Part shown: piece after piece, positions 61,555 to 64,000 of the stretch
How positions within the stretch are numbered: position 1 is the stretch's first letter
Layout: each line of letters begins with the position of its first letter
Assembly: GCF_010731535.1 (NCBI RefSeq)
Contig: NZ_AP022581.1
Coordinates: forward strand, 186,001-250,000
DNA length: 64,000 bases
Direction of reading: 5' to 3'
Source: Mycobacterium lacus
GTDB lineage: Bacteria > Actinomycetota > Actinomycetes > Mycobacteriales > Mycobacteriaceae
Notes under the pieces: model-generated
Database searches by the model: none
What the model was told of the DNA's origin: nothing
Seen by the model: the letters and a program-made list of their open reading frames with translations, nothing else
Position numbers and translations under genes: made by a program

Positions 61555-62891
61555 AAATTTCACTATTCTACGAATTCGCCCTGCCGCGTCCCTGGGCACC
61601 CGACGACGAACGGGTCATGCTGCACGAGTGCCTGGACGAGGTCGAGGCCGCCGACAAGGCCGGCTTCTCCAGCGTGTGGCTCACGGAGCACCACTTCCTC
61701 GAGGAATACTGCCATTCGACCGCGCCGGAGATTTTCCTGGCAGCGGCGAGCCAGCGCACCAAGGACATCCGGCTGGGATTCGGCATTATGCACCTGCCGC
61801 CCGCGGTCAATCACCCAGCCCGAGTGGCCGAACGCATCGCTACCCTGGACCTCATCTCCAACGGGCGCGTCGAGTTCGGCACCGGGGAATCCTCGTCCGT
61901 CGGCGAACTGGGGGGATTCAATATCGATCCCGCCGACAAGCGCGCACAATGGGAGGAGGCGCTCGAGGTCGCGATCCGCTGCATGATCGAGGAGCCCTTC
62001 GCCGGATTCAAGGGCGAGCACATCGAGATGCCGGCCCGCAACGTGATTCCCAAGCCCATGCAAAAGCCGCATCCCCCCGTGTGGGTCGCCTGCACTCGCC
62101 CGGCCACCGTTTCGATGGCCGCCCAAAGATGCATCGGCGCGCTGAGTTTCGCCTATACCGGGCCCGGTCCGCTCACCGAGCGGGTCAACGGCTACTACAA
62201 AGAATTCGAGGAGAACGGTGTCCCAGCCACGCCCAGGATCAACCCCAACATCCTGGCCATCGGTGGTGACCTGTCGATGATGGTGGCCCGGACCGACGAG
62301 CAGGCGCTACGGCGTCTCGGACAGGGCGGCGGATTCTTCTCGTTCGGAATCATGCACTACTACATGACCGGTGTGCACACTCCCGGGCGGACGGGCGTGT
62401 GGAAGCGCTACCTCGAAGAGGTCGAGAAGGATCCGACGTTGGCCTACGGTCCCGGGCGCGGCGCGATCGGCTCGCCGGCCACCGTGCGCGAGTTTCTGCG
62501 CGGCTATGAGGACAGCGGCGTCGACGAAATCGTCCTGCTGCTTAACCCGCGCAGCCATGAGGGCACCATGGAATCCATCGAGTTGATGGGCTCCGAGGTG
62601 TTGCCTGAGTTCCTCGAACGCGACGAAAGGGCGGTGGTGGACAAGGCCGCTCGGTTGGCGCCCGTCATCGAGAAGGTCGAGGCCCGCCGGCCGGAAACAC
62701 GACCTTCTGGCGCGCCGCGGTTCGACGAAAACTACTCGTTCGGCGGCCTGCCCACCGGTCGCGGCGGGACATTCACCGCCAGCGAGATTCCCGAAGCCAT
62801 GGCCGAGATCAACGAGGGCCGTGTCCAGGCGGCGCGGCGCGCAAAGGAGCAGCAGGGCTCAGAAAGCGAATTGACAGCGGAAGACGGCTGA
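61551..62891 (+). CDS. LLM-class flavin-dependent oxidoreductase (luciferase-like)
   Basis: The protein is 446 residues from ATG 61551, with AGGAGG 5 bp before it and a 4-bp overlap with the KstD-like gene. The N-terminus [63 protein letters not shown] and CTRPATVSMAAQR place it in the bacterial luciferase-type monooxygenase group. It may catalyse a Baeyer-Villiger or hydroxylation step. The C-terminal 90 residues are charged and probably disordered. Confidence 0.87.
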   Translation: MKISLFYEFALPRPWAPDDERVMLHECLDEVEAADKAGFSSVWLTEHHFLEEYCHSTAPEIFLAAASQRTKDIRLGFGIMHLPPAVNHPARVAERIATLDLISNGRVEFGTGESSSVGELGGFNIDPADKRAQWEEALEVAIRCMIEEPFAGFKGEHIEMPARNVIPKPMQKPHPPVWVACTRPATVSMAAQRCIGALSFAYTGPGPLTERVNGYYKEFEENGVPATPRINPNILAIGGDLSMMVARTDEQALRRLGQGGGFFSFGIMHYYMTGVHTPGRTGVWKRYLEEVEKDPTLAYGPGRGAIGSPATVREFLRGYEDSGVDEIVLLLNPRSHEGTMESIELMGSEVLPEFLERDERAVVDKAARLAPVIEKVEARRPETRPSGAPRFDENYSFGGLPTGRGGTFTASEIPEAMAEINEGRVQAARRAKEQQGSESELTAEDG

Positions 62892-62894
62892 CCG

Positions 62895-63695
62895 TTGGAC
62901 GAGTTGTGGCGCTACGACGGCCGCCGCGCGGTGGTCACTGGATGCGCGTCGGGCATTGGCGCGCACGTGGTGGGCCAGCTCACCGAGCTCGGGGCGCGCG
63001 TCGTCGGACTTGACAAAGACCGGCCGGTCGTCGCAATCAACGACTTTCATGAGGTCGATCTCGCCGATGCGGAATCGATCGATCGGGCGGTCGCGTCTAT
63101 CGGGGGAGAGGTCGACGCGCTCTTCAACGTCGCCGGTGTCTCTTCGGGAATCGGCGACCCGTTACTCGTCGTCACGATCAACTTCCTGGGCCTGCGCCAT
63201 CTCACCGAGGCGCTGATCCCGAAGATGCCCGCGGGGTCGTCCATCGTGAGCGTGTCGTCGCTAGCCGCGGCCGCATACCGGGAACACCAACAGGCCGTCG
63301 CGCCACTGCTGAACACCGCGACGATGGCCGACGGCATCGCGTGGTGTGTTCGCCATCCCGACGCGCTGGGTTCGGGCTACCGATTGTCCAAGGAAGCGAT
63401 CGTCCTCTACACCATGCGAAACGTCGCTCGCCTCGGTGCGCGGGGCATCCGGATCAACTGCACCGGTCCCGGGGTTACCGAAACACCGATCCTGGACCAG
63501 CTGCGCACCGCATATGGACAGCCGTTCCTCGACGACATACCCAAGCCACTCGGCCGGGTCGCCGACCCGGCCGAGCAGGCCGCCGTCTTGCTGTTCTTGA
63601 ATAGCCGTGCGGCCAGCTATATTTCGGGCCAGGTCGTGTGGGTCGACGGCGGCAACGTGGGCGCAGCCATCGCCGGTGAACTCGAGGAGGGATGA
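62895..63695 (+). CDS. SDR family oxidoreductase (coniferyl-alcohol dehydrogenase-like)
   Basis: The protein is 266 residues from TTG 62895, 3 bp after the LLM stop. VTGCASGIGAHVV, VDALFNVAGVSS, SIVSVSSLAAAAY and YRLSKEAIVLYTMR form the SDR core, with an insertion before the catalytic tyrosine as in 3-alpha-hydroxysteroid and coniferyl-alcohol dehydrogenases. It probably oxidises a ring alcohol in the same pathway. Its stop overlaps an ATG of the next frame. Confidence 0.87.
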   Translation: MDELWRYDGRRAVVTGCASGIGAHVVGQLTELGARVVGLDKDRPVVAINDFHEVDLADAESIDRAVASIGGEVDALFNVAGVSSGIGDPLLVVTINFLGLRHLTEALIPKMPAGSSIVSVSSLAAAAYREHQQAVAPLLNTATMADGIAWCVRHPDALGSGYRLSKEAIVLYTMRNVARLGARGIRINCTGPGVTETPILDQLRTAYGQPFLDDIPKPLGRVADPAEQAAVLLFLNSRAASYISGQVVWVDGGNVGAAIAGELEEG

Positions 63696-63700
63696 TCCCC

Positions 63701-64000
63701 ATGGCCAGCCTGACTGAATTTCGGCGGGTAGCTCGCGATCTTCGCAACTGGGGACGATGGGGAGAGGCCGACGAGCTCGGCACCCTGAATTTCATTACCG
63801 CCGAGAAGGTTGCGCAGGCCGCGAGCCTGGTACGGCACGGCAAAGTGTTTCCGCTTGGCGTGGACTTCGGGTCGTCGGGCCCACAGGGCGCCTTTGCGTT
63901 CCGGCAAAACCCCATACACCTCATGACCGTGGACGGGGGCGACGTGAACACGTTAGCCCAGTACGGGCCTGGGTGGGCGCAAAACTTGATGGCGCAGCAG
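63701..64000 (+). CDS. Cyclase-family hydrolase (kynurenine formamidase-like), partial
   Basis: The first 100 residues run off the window. The start MASLTEFRRVARDLRNWGRWGEADELGTLNFITAEKV and later KVFPLGVDFGSSGPQ match the PF04199-type cyclase family, which uses divalent metals to hydrolyse cyclic or amide bonds. ATG 63701 is 11 bp after GAGGAGG; ATG 63692, in frame and overlapping the SDR stop, is too close to it. It is likely the next step of the ring-degradation operon. Confidence 0.8.
   Translation, partial: MASLTEFRRVARDLRNWGRWGEADELGTLNFITAEKVAQAASLVRHGKVFPLGVDFGSSGPQGAFAFRQNPIHLMTVDGGDVNTLAQYGPGWAQNLMAQQ

Noticed and set aside
53949..63695. Steroid (cholesterol) degradation operon
   Set aside because: KstD-like genes are present, but no KshA, HsaA/C or Mce genes. 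The meta-cleavage enzymes look MhpA/B/C-like.

Overview
The window is high-GC mycobacterial DNA, most likely from a non-tuberculous Mycobacterium. The evidence is a PPE-SVP protein (24962-26110), ESX-secretion-type small proteins (51198-52411), a PknH-like sensor-domain lipoprotein, many FadE/Ech/thiolase/F420-type genes, GTG and TTG starts, and chains of genes joined by ATGA or GTGA overlaps. The species cannot be fixed from the sequence alone. No tRNA, rRNA or CRISPR was seen.

Layout. (1) 0.1-5.8 kb is an arsenic/metal resistance island. On the minus strand are an ArsR-ArsC fusion, a PstS-like phosphate-binding lipoprotein and a CoA-disulfide-reductase-type flavoprotein. On the plus strand are ArsI/CadI, ArsR and Acr3. 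(2) 5.9-10.8 kb holds ordinary genes: a lipoprotein, a CocE hydrolase with a divergent TetR, a VanX-like peptidase and a methyltransferase. (3) 10.86-12.49 kb is an ISL3-type insertion sequence with an 8-bp target duplication, inserted at the tip of a perfect hairpin. (4) 12.5-24.7 kb is a CoA-ester catabolic block: amidase, two-subunit B12-dependent acyl-CoA mutase, LLM oxidoreductase, class III CoA-transferase, ferredoxin, a decayed acyl-CoA synthetase, paired acyl-CoA dehydrogenases, crotonase, thiolase and the MeaB chaperone. (5) 24.96 kb is a PPE gene.

(6) 26.2-48.9 kb is the most unusual part and looks like an uncharacterised C7-cyclitol (valiolone-type) biosynthetic cluster. A minus-strand operon starts with a sugar phosphate cyclase whose active site is of the 2-epi-5-epi-valiolone synthase type rather than dehydroquinate synthase. 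It continues with a VOC epimerase-like protein, a zinc dehydrogenase, a sugar-porter MFS, an alditol-oxidase-like flavoprotein, an SDR and a pyranose-oxidase-like GMC enzyme. Plus-strand units add two paralogous MFS exporters, a family 2 glycosyltransferase, a xylose-isomerase-like protein, a TPP-dependent E1 alpha/beta pair, a second SDR and two ATP-grasp ligases. A degenerate E1-alpha paralogue has lost its TPP motif. A NarL-type response regulator and a histidine kinase lie inside the cluster, and a second, paralogous kinase lies 4 kb beyond it. A GTCCCCCGAT element recurs upstream of five transcription units here.

(7) 49.0-50.6 kb contains two decayed insertion sequences. (8) 50.9-52.4 kb carries a small membrane protein, a WXG100-like protein and an EspC-like protein. 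(9) 53.9-64 kb is an aromatic/alicyclic degradation region: an IclR regulator with a perfect palindrome, MhpC-, MhpA- and MhpB-like meta-cleavage enzymes, two KstD-like flavoproteins, an LLM oxidoreductase, an SDR and the start of a cyclase-family hydrolase that runs off the window.

Long near-perfect hairpins with related arms (GCAGACGCAAAAGC-like) lie at 10.8/12.5, 14.1, 22.5 and 42.6 kb and form a dispersed repeat family, partly acting as terminators.
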